Origin: Clostridiales bacterium
GTDB lineage: Bacteria; Bacillota; Clostridia; Christensenellales; Pumilibacteraceae
DNA length: 64,000 nucleotides
NCBI GenBank assembly: GCA_022508445.1
Contig: JAFLVG010000003.1
Span: 62,001 to 126,000, forward strand
Reading direction: 5' to 3'
The notes under the pieces are model-generated. The model saw only the letters and a list, made by a program, of their open reading frames with translations, had not been told where the DNA came from and searched no databases. The position numbers and the translations under genes are program-made. This document shows positions 55,897 to 64,000 of the stretch, piece by piece. The number at the start of each line of letters is the position of its first letter. Positions within the stretch are counted from its first letter, which is position 1.

Positions 55897-57765
55897 TTAT
55901 TTTCTCATAGGCTTGACGGAGAACTTGGTAGACTTTGTCGCCTTTACGATTGCGACCTCTTTGTCTCCTACTTTGCCGCTGAACGGTTTATACGTGATAA
56001 GGTCGGTATAGTCGTCTTGCGGAAGCTCGGGGGTATATTCGCTACCCGAGTTATTGACAATCACGTATACCGTGTCGTTTTCGGTTTTGCGCTTAAAGAA
56101 CATAACGCCGTGATCGGTATCGATGCCGCAATACTTGCCGTGCGCGAATACCGCTCGTTCATTGCCGCGCACAGCGCCGAGTGCCTTGTACCACTTCAAA
56201 AGCTCTTTGTCGCCGCCGCCCCAAGGATAGCACTTTCTGTTGAACGGATCCTCGAAGCCCTCCATGCCGACCTCGTCGCCGTAGTAAACACACGGAATGC
56301 CGGGGAGTGTATACTGCAATGCCGACGCCATTTTGACGAGTTTTTTGGTTGCATTTTTGTTCTTGACGGTCGCCGTCGCCTTGTCGTCCTTGCACGTTAT
56401 CTCGCCGTTATCGCCCAGCACTGTCATGAGTCTTGCCGTGTCGTGGTTGTCGAGCACGTTCATAAGGCAATCCACTGCGTGCTTCGGGTAGTTGTTTATA
56501 ACAAACCCGACCGTGTTGTTGAGCCTATTGCTGTCGCCGCACCGAACAAAGTTCAAAATGTCTTCCTTGAACGGGTAGTTTGTCACGCTGTCGAGCTTAC
56601 CGTCCGACAACAAACTGCGCCGCTTGTTGTTCACCGTCAAATTCGACGCGTCCATAAACACTTCGCCGTACATGACCGCGTCGGGATTTTCTTTCTTCGC
56701 CGCATTTACGCAACGCTCGATAAACCCGTCGGAAAGCTGTTCGCAAACGTCCAACCTCCAACCGCCGAGCCCGAGCCGCGTCCAATATCTTACGACGCCC
56801 TCCTGTCCGTTTACAAACTCGTCGAACAGCGAGTCGGTATCGTCGGTGCTCGGCATGATGTCGATATTGTGCCTGCACTCATAATCGTTATTCCACTGTC
56901 TGAATTTATACCAGGAATAATACGGCGACTTGACCGATTGATAAGCACCGACGCTGCCGTAGTTCCCTTGCTTGTTGAAATAAATACTGTCGTCGCCCGT
57001 ATGCGAGAACACGCCGTCGAGGATTATCTTGATTCCGCGCCTGTTGGCTTTTTCTATCAAATCTTTAAGGTCGGCCGTCGTGCCGAAGTCGCGGTCGACT
57101 TGCATATAGTTGCCGACGTCGTATTTATGATTTGAATGCGCCTCGAAAATGGGGGTGAGATATATACACGTCACGCCCAAACTTTTGAGGTATGTAAGTT
57201 TTCTTGCAATGCCTTTCAGATTGCCGCCGAAAAAGTCGGTGTTGCCGATCTTGCCGTTCTCGTCGGCTTTGTACTCGGGTACGCCGCCCCAATCCTCGCG
57301 GTAAGAGGCGTAGCTCTTTGTCTTGTTGCGTGTGCCGCCTATAAAGAATCTGTCGGGCATGATTTCGTACATAACGCCGCCGTCGAGCGCCGTCGGTTTG
57401 TACTCGTCCGCCGTGACGGTGAGCTGCCAATCACTGCCCTTGCCGAGAAGCGCGTGAAGATTGACGTCACTGCCCACTCTGAACAGCTGCTCTTCGTTTT
57501 GAATGTCGAAATGGTAGAAGTACAGCCCGGACGACGTGACCTTGACCGTGAGCGAATATGTATACTCGCCGTCCTCGTCCTTTACGAGGTTCATGGCGTA
57601 ACGCACAGGATCCTCGCCGTCCTTTGTCAAGACGAGATACACCTCGGACGGGTTTTGCGGACGGGTAAACTTCAACGTCAAGCTGATGGGTTCACCTACC
57701 GTTGCCGCGCCTACCGGCGTTTTATACTTTTTGCAATTGGGGAAAAACGATACTGTCTTATTCAT
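55897..57765 (-). CDS. GH13 family glycoside hydrolase (alpha-amylase/neopullulanase type)
   Basis: A 622-residue intracellular enzyme (no signal peptide) acting on alpha-glucans. An N-terminal beta-sandwich (about 1-120) precedes the barrel. The catalytic residues are the Asp in GGWRLDVCEQL, Glu in VMYGEVFMDAS and Asp in LDNHDTARL; YLTPIFEAHSNHKYDVGNY marks the neopullulanase/cyclomaltodextrinase group. The start at 57765 (MNKTVSFFP) has GAGGT five to nine bases upstream. It follows glgP and most likely trims branched glycogen or maltodextrins. Confidence 0.9.
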   Translation of the reverse strand: MNKTVSFFPNCKKYKTPVGAATVGEPISLTLKFTRPQNPSEVYLVLTKDGEDPVRYAMNLVKDEDGEYTYSLTVKVTSSGLYFYHFDIQNEEQLFRVGSDVNLHALLGKGSDWQLTVTADEYKPTALDGGVMYEIMPDRFFIGGTRNKTKSYASYREDWGGVPEYKADENGKIGNTDFFGGNLKGIARKLTYLKSLGVTCIYLTPIFEAHSNHKYDVGNYMQVDRDFGTTADLKDLIEKANRRGIKIILDGVFSHTGDDSIYFNKQGNYGSVGAYQSVKSPYYSWYKFRQWNNDYECRHNIDIMPSTDDTDSLFDEFVNGQEGVVRYWTRLGLGGWRLDVCEQLSDGFIERCVNAAKKENPDAVMYGEVFMDASNLTVNNKRRSLLSDGKLDSVTNYPFKEDILNFVRCGDSNRLNNTVGFVINNYPKHAVDCLMNVLDNHDTARLMTVLGDNGEITCKDDKATATVKNKNATKKLVKMASALQYTLPGIPCVYYGDEVGMEGFEDPFNRKCYPWGGGDKELLKWYKALGAVRGNERAVFAHGKYCGIDTDHGVMFFKRKTENDTVYVIVNNSGSEYTPELPQDDYTDLITYKPFSGKVGDKEVAIVKATKSTKFSVKPMRK

Positions 57766-57780
57766 AGTTACCTCGATTAA

Positions 57781-57808
57781 CGCCCACACGCGAGTGTTTG
57801 TGTGGGCG
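57781..57808 (-). other. GC-rich hairpin between glgP and the GH13 gene
   Basis: CGCCCACAC and GTGTGGGCG form a perfect stem around ten bases. No T run follows, and the GH13 ribosome site lies right after, so it may be an mRNA processing or 3'-protecting structure that lowers GH13 expression relative to glgP. Confidence 0.5.
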
Positions 57809-57836
57809 TTATGAAATAAAATTTATGTTCTTTTGA

Positions 57837-60266
57837 TTATTGGGGTTTTTTGACTTTTTTGAGATTCCAAATATTCTTGGCATAGTCGCCGATAGAACGG
57901 TCGGACGAGAAAATTCCGGCCTGAGCTATATTGACGAGCGCCATTTTGTTCCACTTCTGCTTATCCATATATGTCGCGTCCAGCTTCTCCGCCGCCTTTT
58001 CGTAGTCGTCGAAGTCGAGCAAGCACATGTACGGATCGGCGACCTGATAGCTTCCGGCAATGAGATAGTTGGCAATGTCGGAGAAGCTCTCGCCGTCAAA
58101 TCCGACGCGCAGTCTGTCGACAACGCGCTTAATCTCGTTGTTGTGCGTATAAATTGTGGAGGAGTTATATCCCGCTCTCCACGCGCGTTCGACCTCTTCG
58201 GTCTTTAAGCCGAAAATAAAGATATTGTCGTTGCCGACGCGCTCGCCGATTTCGACGTTTGCGCCGTCGAGCGTGCCGAGCGTGACCGCACCGTTAATCA
58301 TGAACTTCATGTTGGACGTACCCGACGCTTCCTTGCCGGCAAGCGAAATCTGTTCGCTGACTTCGGATGCGGGGATAAGATGCTCGGCTTGCGTTACGTT
58401 GTAGTTCTCTACGAACATGACGTCCAGCTTTTGCTTGATCTTGGGGTTCTTTTGAATCTCTTGCGACAAGCAGTTGATGAGCTGAATTATGCGCTTTGCG
58501 TGCATGTAGCTGCCTGCGGCCTTCGCGCCGAAAATAAACGTTTGCGGCGTTACATTCTTTTCGGGATTGTCCAAAAGTTCGAGGTAATAATGTACGATTT
58601 TGAGCACGTTAAGCAACTGACGCTTGTACTCGTGCAACCGCTTGATCTGCGTGTCGAAACGCGATTCGGGATTGAGCGAGAAGCCCGTCGTCTTTTTGAT
58701 GTAGTCGGCGTAATCCTTTTTGTTCGCCTGTTTGATCTCGCCGATTTTTTGAAGCACGGTCTTGTCGTGAGTGTACTTCATAAGCCCCGAAAGCGTCTCG
58801 GGTTTTGTGTAGAAGCTAGGGCCGATAAGCTCTTCGATGAGTGCGGACAGGCGCGGGTTGGACTGTATGAGCCAACGGCGGTGCGTGATACCGTTTGTGA
58901 CGTTAGTGAACTTGTCGGGATAAATCTCGTTGAACTCGCTGAAAATCGTGTCCTTGATGATCTCGCTGTGAAGCGCGGACACGCCGTTGACCTTTTGCGA
59001 GCCGATAACGCAAAGATTGGCCATCTTTACTTGGTTGTTGTTGATTATGCGCATGGCGTCGATCTTGCGGCCTTCGACATGCTTTTCCTCAACCGACGCG
59101 ACAAACCGGCGGTCAATCTCGACAATAATAGCGTAGATACGCGGAAGAACATTGCGGAAAGTGTTTTCATCCCACTTTTCGAGCGCTTCCGCCATGACTG
59201 TGTGGTTTGTGTAGTTTACCGTGCGTATGGTGATGTCCCACGCCTCGTCCCAAGAAAGGTCGTATTCGTCCATAAGAAGGCGCATAAGCTCGGGGATTGC
59301 GAGCGCGGGATGCGTGTCGTTTGCGTGAATGACTGCTTTGTCGGGCAGGTTCTTTACGCTCTTGTAAAGCCGCAAATGGTCTTTTATAATGCTCTGCAAC
59401 GACGCAGACACAAGGAAGTATTCTTGCTGCAAGCGAAGCTGTTTGCCCTGGCTGTGATCGTCGGACGGATACAAAACCTTGGAAATAAGCTCGGCCTCGT
59501 TTTCGCGTTGCATTGCCTTTTCGTAATCGCCCTGCGAGAACGAACGCATGTCGAACTGCATTGACGAAGTTGCAGACCACAGGCGTAAAACGCTCACGCC
59601 GGCATTGTCGCCATAACCGGATATCATGACGTCGTATGCAAGTGCGTCTACGGGATCGCCGTCCACATAACGAACACGGAACTTGCCGTCCTGCTCGTAC
59701 TCCTCTACTCTGCCGCCGAGGTTGACTGTGAAGCGCTTATCGGAGCGCGGCATCATCCAAACCTCGCCGCTCGGCAGCCACATATCGGGAAGCTCGACCT
59801 GCTGATTATCCACTATACGCTGACGGAAAAGTCCGTACTGATAACGAATGGTAAAGCCCATTGCCGGGTAGTTGAGCGTTGCAAGACTGTCCATGAAGCA
59901 CGAAGCAAGCCGTCCGAGACCGCCGTTGCCGAGTCCTGCGTCCGACTCACGCTCAAAAAGCTCTTCGAGCGAGAAGTTCATATTTTTAAGGCATTCGGCG
60001 AACTGCTCTGTAAGCCCGAGGTTGAACAGGTTGTTTTTGAGCGACCTGCCGATCAAAAACTCCATGCATATATAATAAACGCGTTTGTATTTGCCCTCCG
60101 CGATACGCTTGTTGTTCTCTTGCTTTTTCTGCAAAAGCAAATCGCGAACGACCAAAGCTACCGCTTTGTAGATCTGATCCTCGTTGGCGCGCTCGGGCGT
60201 GATAGCAAAATAGCGTGCAAGTTTATCATGAATAAGCTCCTGCACTTCATTTGTTGTCTTATTCAT
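57837..60266 (-). CDS. glgP: Glycogen/alpha-glucan phosphorylase
   Basis: An 809-residue PLP enzyme releasing glucose 1-phosphate from glycogen. The PLP region EASGTSNMKFMINGAVTLGTLDGANVEI is intact, as are GNGGLGRLASCFMDSLATL and VIHANDTHPALAIPELMR. Full family length. GGAGG precedes the start. It lies between glgA and the GH13 gene, 68 bp after glgA, so synthesis and breakdown enzymes share the cluster. Confidence 0.96.
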   Translation of the reverse strand: MNKTTNEVQELIHDKLARYFAITPERANEDQIYKAVALVVRDLLLQKKQENNKRIAEGKYKRVYYICMEFLIGRSLKNNLFNLGLTEQFAECLKNMNFSLEELFERESDAGLGNGGLGRLASCFMDSLATLNYPAMGFTIRYQYGLFRQRIVDNQQVELPDMWLPSGEVWMMPRSDKRFTVNLGGRVEEYEQDGKFRVRYVDGDPVDALAYDVMISGYGDNAGVSVLRLWSATSSMQFDMRSFSQGDYEKAMQRENEAELISKVLYPSDDHSQGKQLRLQQEYFLVSASLQSIIKDHLRLYKSVKNLPDKAVIHANDTHPALAIPELMRLLMDEYDLSWDEAWDITIRTVNYTNHTVMAEALEKWDENTFRNVLPRIYAIIVEIDRRFVASVEEKHVEGRKIDAMRIINNNQVKMANLCVIGSQKVNGVSALHSEIIKDTIFSEFNEIYPDKFTNVTNGITHRRWLIQSNPRLSALIEELIGPSFYTKPETLSGLMKYTHDKTVLQKIGEIKQANKKDYADYIKKTTGFSLNPESRFDTQIKRLHEYKRQLLNVLKIVHYYLELLDNPEKNVTPQTFIFGAKAAGSYMHAKRIIQLINCLSQEIQKNPKIKQKLDVMFVENYNVTQAEHLIPASEVSEQISLAGKEASGTSNMKFMINGAVTLGTLDGANVEIGERVGNDNIFIFGLKTEEVERAWRAGYNSSTIYTHNNEIKRVVDRLRVGFDGESFSDIANYLIAGSYQVADPYMCLLDFDDYEKAAEKLDATYMDKQKWNKMALVNIAQAGIFSSDRSIGDYAKNIWNLKKVKKPQ

Positions 60267-60334
60267 ACATCCTCCGTTGCAGATATCAAATTTTTATAGT
60301 AGTAGTTTGTTGTGTTGCTGTCGATGTTTAGCGT

Positions 60335-61798
60335 TTACGCCGTCAGCACACGGTACAGCACGATATATTCGAGCGCGGATTTATCCCACGAAAAGTCGCA
60401 AGCCATTGCTCTTTCGCAAAGCGCACGCCACTCGTCCTTGTGATAGTAGTACATGGAGACCGCGCGCGTAATGGTTTTGTCCATGATGTCCGAGTCGTAC
60501 TCTTCGAACACGAACCCGTTGCCTACGTCGCCCTTACCGCAGTCGGTAATCGAATCGATAAGTCCGCCTGTCGCCCGAACGATAGGCACGGTGCCGAAAC
60601 GACAAGCGCGCATTTGCGTGAGACCGCACGGCTCGGTGCGCGACGGTATCAAGCAAATGTCCGCCGCCGCGAGCACCTTTTTGACAAGGTCCTCGTTGTA
60701 CGTTATGATTGCGCGCACTCTTCTGCTGTACATGTTCTGCACGTGCGTGAGATATCCTTCGATGTCGGGATCGCCCTTGCCGAGAATGACGAGCTGAATA
60801 TTTGTGTCGAGAATGTTGCCGTCGGCGCTTTCTTTGTTTATCGATTTGCGTACAAGGTCGTATCCCTTATACGGAACGATATGCCCGATCATGCAAACGA
60901 GCGGAACGTCGCCGTCCTCGGGAAGCGACAGCATGCGCTGTAATTCCAGCTTGTTGACCTTCTTTTTATCGAGCGTTTTCGCGTCGTAATTGACAAACAG
61001 CGAGTCCGACGTCGCAGGGTTATATTCGTCAACGTCGATGCCGTTGAGAATTCCGATAATCTTGGAGCGGTTTTCGATGAGAATGCCGTCAAGACCGCCC
61101 GAAAACTCGGGCAAGCGAATCTCGCGCGCATACTGCGGCGACATTGTGGCTATCTTGTCGCACGTCGCAATAGCGCCCTTGACGAGGTTTATCTTGCCGT
61201 TGAATTCCACGACGTGAGTATTCTCGTCGGCAATGCCGAACACGTCGCCGGCAATTACAAGCGGATATATGCCCTGATAATTTATGTTGTGAAGCGTAAA
61301 AACGTTCTTGATGTTTTTGTATCCCGCTCTGTCCTTGTACTCGAACGAATAATAGATAGGAACGAGCGCCGTAAGGTGGTCGTTTGACTGCAAAATGTCC
61401 GGCTTGAAATCGAGATACGGCAACAGTTCGAGCGCGGCGCGCGAGAAAAACGCGAAACGCTCCGCGTCGTCGTAGTATCCGTAAATATTGGGGCGCTTGA
61501 AATAATACTCGTTGTCAACGAAATAGTAGACAACGCCGTCGCGCTCCATGCGGAACAAACCGCAGTACTGATTGCGCCAAGACAAATCGACATTGATATT
61601 GCATACAAATGTCATTTCGCTCTTGTAACGATTGGCAACCTCCTCGTACAAAGGAAGCATTACCCGAGCGTCCGCCTTCATCGTCTTGTTGAGTGCGCGC
61701 GGCAAGCTGGAACAAACCTCGCCCATGCCGCCCGTAGACGCGAAAGGTGTGGCCTCCGTCGTAACAAACAGCACCTTGTGGATTTTTGCTTTTGCCAT
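60335..61798 (-). CDS. glgA: Glycogen synthase
   Basis: A 487-residue GT5 glucosyltransferase that extends glycogen from ADP-glucose. The N-terminal loop is ATPFASTGGMGEVCSSLP; the Lys of the usual KxGGL motif is Ser here, a change I believe also occurs in some clostridial GlgA proteins. The C-terminal Glu motif is PSRTEPCGLTQMRACRFGTVPIV. AGGAGA precedes the ATG, and an extended -10 (TGC-TATAAT) lies at 61833-61841. It is 122 bp downstream of glgB. Confidence 0.93.
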   Translation of the reverse strand: MAKAKIHKVLFVTTEATPFASTGGMGEVCSSLPRALNKTMKADARVMLPLYEEVANRYKSEMTFVCNINVDLSWRNQYCGLFRMERDGVVYYFVDNEYYFKRPNIYGYYDDAERFAFFSRAALELLPYLDFKPDILQSNDHLTALVPIYYSFEYKDRAGYKNIKNVFTLHNINYQGIYPLVIAGDVFGIADENTHVVEFNGKINLVKGAIATCDKIATMSPQYAREIRLPEFSGGLDGILIENRSKIIGILNGIDVDEYNPATSDSLFVNYDAKTLDKKKVNKLELQRMLSLPEDGDVPLVCMIGHIVPYKGYDLVRKSINKESADGNILDTNIQLVILGKGDPDIEGYLTHVQNMYSRRVRAIITYNEDLVKKVLAAADICLIPSRTEPCGLTQMRACRFGTVPIVRATGGLIDSITDCGKGDVGNGFVFEEYDSDIMDKTITRAVSMYYYHKDEWRALCERAMACDFSWDKSALEYIVLYRVLTA

Positions 61799-61832
61799 AT
61801 TGTTTTTCTCTCCTTTTTGAGATACGCCTTAT

Positions 61833-61841
61833 ATTATAGCA
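61833..61841 (-). promoter_or_regulatory. Extended -10 promoter of glgA
   Basis: TGC followed by exact TATAAT, about 35 bases before the glgA ATG; the -35 is poor. It allows glgA-glgP-GH13 to be transcribed apart from glgB. Confidence 0.5.
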
Positions 61842-61920
61842 TAATTGTGTCGGCTTTCCGTCGTCTAAGACAGTCTTACTTGTATCGTTTTCGGCGTTAT
61901 TATGTACAAATTTGTCTTAT

Positions 61921-64000
61921 TTATTTGGTAGGTTTTTTAGCTGCGGGCTTTTTCGCCGCAGGCGCTTTTTCGGCTTTCGCCGCGGGTTTCTTCGCCGCAG
62001 GCTTTTTGGCGGCTGCGGGCTTGTCCTCTGCTTTTGCTTTTGCAGGCGCCGGCTTTTTCGCCGCAGGCGCTTTTTCGGCTTTCACCGCAGGTTTCTTCGC
62101 CGCAGGCTTTTTAGCCACCGGCTTATCTTCGACCGCGGGCTTTGCCGCCGGCTTGGGCGTTTCGACTTTCTTGCCGCTCGGGCAATACAGCAATATGCCG
62201 CCCATGGGAGGAACGTCGATGGAAAGCGAGTCTTCCTTGCCGTGGCTCGCGATTTTTTCGGTCTTGTATTTTGCGCCCGATTGATTCCACTTGAAGATTT
62301 CGGTACGAAGAAGCTCGGTGTACTCGCCCTCGTGCGCGCCGAAGCGGTATCCGTTGTGCGCTACGGGCGCGAAGTTGATTATGGCGAGCATGCGGTTTTC
62401 CGCGCTGTCGCGACGCTCGTAAACGAGAATGTTCTGTTGGTAATCGTCCGCGACGAGCCACTCGAAGCCGCGCCAATCGTAATCGATTTCGTGCATTGCG
62501 GGGTAGTTCTTGTATATGCCGTTAAGCACGGAGACGAATTTTTTGAGGTCGGAATGCGCAGGGTATTCGAGAATGTTCCAATCGAGCTCTTTGGAGAAGT
62601 TCCACTCGTTGAACTGTCCGAGCTCCGCGCCCATGAACAAAAGTTTTTTGCCGGGGTGCGAGAACATATACGTTAAGAAGTTGCGTACGCCTGCGAATTT
62701 CATGTCGTAGTCGCCGGGCATTTTATTGATGAGCGAGCCCTTGCCGTAAACGACCTCGTCGTGTGAAATGGGAAGTACGAAATTCTCGGTAAACGCGTAG
62801 ATCATCGAGAACGTAATCGTGTTGTGGTGGTATTTGCGGAATACGGGATCGACCTTTATGTACGACAGCGTGTCGTTCATCCAGCCCATGTTCCACTTGA
62901 AGTTGAAGCCGAGACCGCCCATGTCTACGGGGCGCGAAACGCCGCCCCACGCCGTCGATTCCTCGGCGATCATGAGCGCTTTGGGGTACTTGGCGAAAAT
63001 CGCCGTGTTCAAGCGGCGGAGGAAGTCAACAGCTTCCAAGTTCTCGTTGCCGCCGTAGATATTGGGACGCCACTCGTATCTGCCGTAGTCGAGATACAGC
63101 ATGCTCGCGACTGCGTCTACGCGCAGGCCGTCGATGTGATACATGTCCATCCAATAAAACGCATTTGAAATGAGGAAGTTTCTAACCTCGTTCCTGCCGT
63201 AGTCGAAGCAGCGAGTCCCCCACTCCTTATGCTCCATGCGAAGCGGATCGCTATGCTCGTACAGAGGGCCGCCGTCGAACTCATAGAGTCCGTCGCCGTT
63301 CTTAGGGAAGTGCCCGGGCACCCAGTCGAGAATGACGCCTATTCCGCAGGAGTGCATTTTGTCCACGAGATACATAAAGTCCTCGGGTGTGCCGTAGCGC
63401 GACGTGGGCGCGTAATATCCCGTTACTTGATATCCCCACGATCCGTCAAACGGATATTCGGCAACGCCCAAAAGTTCGAGGTGGGTATATCCCGTTTCTT
63501 TGAGGTATTCGCTCATTTCGTCGGCGAACTTGCGGTAGTCGAACGTGTTGCCGTCCGCATATCTGCGCCACGACGCGATGTGAGCTTCGTAAATGCTCAT
63601 GGGCGAGGAATACTGATCGGGCTTGTTTTTGATGTATTCGGCGTCCGTCCACTTGTAATGCTCGATATCCACGACCTTTGCATTCGTGCCCTCGAACGTT
63701 TCGCGGTGGAACGCAAACGGATCGCATTTGTAGATAGGATAAGAGAAGCCGTTTTCGATATAGAACTTATAGTTGTCGTACAGCTTTACGCCTTTGACTG
63801 TCGCTTCCCAAATGCCGGCTTCGGTGATCTTTTTCATGCGGTTGGCATTGACATCCCAACCGTTGAAGTCGCCGATGACCGCAATCGAGGTCGCGCGCGT
63901 CGACCATACGCGAAAAACGGCAGTGCCGCTCGCCTTGTCGTAATGACAGCCCAAGTACTTGTAGGCGTCAAACATGTCGCCGTGATGGTAAGCGTCAAGT
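61921..64000 (-). CDS. glgB: 1,4-alpha-glucan branching enzyme, N-terminus beyond window, Lys/Ala/Pro-rich tail
   Basis: At least 692 residues of a GH13 branching enzyme that adds alpha-1,6 branches to glycogen. The frame stays open past the ATG at 63975: the preceding codons read LDAYHHGD and continue the family pattern before AYKYLG, so the real start lies to the right of the window. A CBM48 domain (FRVWSTRATSIAVIGDFNGW) precedes the barrel. Catalytic residues are the Asp in GLRVDAVASMLYLDY, Glu in LMIAEESTAWGGV and Asp in PISHDEVVYGKGSL. The last ~80 residues are almost only Lys, Ala and Pro (KKPAAKKPAVKAEKAPAAKK), like histone H1, absent from typical GlgB. Confidence 0.93.
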   Translation of the reverse strand, partial: LDAYHHGDMFDAYKYLGCHYDKASGTAVFRVWSTRATSIAVIGDFNGWDVNANRMKKITEAGIWEATVKGVKLYDNYKFYIENGFSYPIYKCDPFAFHRETFEGTNAKVVDIEHYKWTDAEYIKNKPDQYSSPMSIYEAHIASWRRYADGNTFDYRKFADEMSEYLKETGYTHLELLGVAEYPFDGSWGYQVTGYYAPTSRYGTPEDFMYLVDKMHSCGIGVILDWVPGHFPKNGDGLYEFDGGPLYEHSDPLRMEHKEWGTRCFDYGRNEVRNFLISNAFYWMDMYHIDGLRVDAVASMLYLDYGRYEWRPNIYGGNENLEAVDFLRRLNTAIFAKYPKALMIAEESTAWGGVSRPVDMGGLGFNFKWNMGWMNDTLSYIKVDPVFRKYHHNTITFSMIYAFTENFVLPISHDEVVYGKGSLINKMPGDYDMKFAGVRNFLTYMFSHPGKKLLFMGAELGQFNEWNFSKELDWNILEYPAHSDLKKFVSVLNGIYKNYPAMHEIDYDWRGFEWLVADDYQQNILVYERRDSAENRMLAIINFAPVAHNGYRFGAHEGEYTELLRTEIFKWNQSGAKYKTEKIASHGKEDSLSIDVPPMGGILLYCPSGKKVETPKPAAKPAVEDKPVAKKPAAKKPAVKAEKAPAAKKPAPAKAKAEDKPAAAKKPAAKKPAAKAEKAPAAKKPAAKKPTK
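61946..62010 (-). repeat. 65-bp direct repeat inside the glgB tail, copy 1
   Basis: Nearly identical to 62051-62115 (few substitutions). Both encode the same KKPAAKK...AEKAPAAKK stretch, indicating growth of the tail by tandem duplication. Confidence 0.75.
62051..62115 (-). repeat. 65-bp direct repeat inside the glgB tail, copy 2
   Basis: Counterpart of 61946-62010, separated by 40 bp encoding another Lys/Ala-rich segment. Confidence 0.75.

Noticed and set aside
55897-57765. Secreted amylase
   Set aside because: The N-terminus has no signal peptide and the gene is inside the glycogen cluster, so an intracellular enzyme fits better.
63975-63975. ATG at 63975 as glgB start
   Set aside because: No ribosome site, and the upstream in-frame codons to the window edge continue the GlgB family sequence.

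Overview
The window looks like chromosomal DNA of a mid-GC, uncultured Clostridia-type Firmicute. The pointers are strong GGAGG-type ribosome binding sites, near-consensus sigma-A promoters, many intrinsic terminators, a broken-up YybS-rplI-dnaB neighbourhood, Tex, YitT, DUF1540, DUF711/ACT and PdxST. A mucin-type M60 lipoprotein and a large repeat-built surface protein fit a gut or other mucosal host. The exact lineage cannot be read from the sequence; a Christensenellales-like gut group is only a guess. Almost every gene is on the minus strand. The plus-strand exceptions are a Sel1 protein, a DUF1540 protein, tRNA-Thr, a MATE fusion and one doubtful small ORF. This bias, with gyrA, gyrB, recF, dnaB and rplI present, suggests a leading-strand block not far from the origin. 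No dnaA, phage, IS element or CRISPR array was seen.

Layout, left to right. 1-4714 is the N-terminal 1571 codons of a secreted repeat protein. 5.0-9.7 kb holds an unusual arrangement: an imperfect direct repeat of about 440 bp, made of the 3' end of trxB plus its terminator, flanks an AT-rich membrane helical-repeat gene and a divergent AsnRS-like gene. The left copy is a decayed trxB fragment, the right copy belongs to intact trxB. 9.6-13.0 kb is an nrdD-trxB operon in which the anaerobic ribonucleotide reductase carries its own redoxin domain; its promoter is consensus and has two NrdR boxes. 13.2-17.6 kb is htpG, an SDR gene and a degenerate GH36-like gene. 17.7-21.7 kb is YitT and a phosphatidylethanolamine cluster (flippase-like protein, pssA, psd). 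21.9-26.9 kb has the Sel1 gene and the M60 peptidase, converging on one terminator. 27-34 kb is recF, an MBL protein, a patatin, pdxT, pdxS, rplI and a YybS-like gene. 34-46.5 kb is DUF1540, a P-loop kinase, gyrA, gyrB, a possible dead ABC ATPase, ilvC, gluQ, tex and a QueD-like protein with a zinc ribbon. 46.8-55.6 kb is tRNA-Thr, a MATE-cytidylate-kinase-like fusion, dnaB, a lipoprotein, pepF, DUF711, ACT and tRNA-Arg. 55.9-64.0 kb is a glycogen cluster (glgB, glgA, glgP and a GH13 hydrolase), with glgB running off the right edge.

The most interesting signals are: (1) the trxB-derived direct repeat around a putative cargo pair; (2) the redoxin-fused NrdD next to its likely reductase; (3) three genes whose promoters place the transcription start on the start codon (TATAAT or TAAAAT, six bases, then ATG or GTG), suggesting leaderless mRNAs; (4) the MATE-kinase fusion behind a hairpin that covers its ribosome binding site; and (5) Lys/Ala/Pro-rich tails on unrelated housekeeping proteins.
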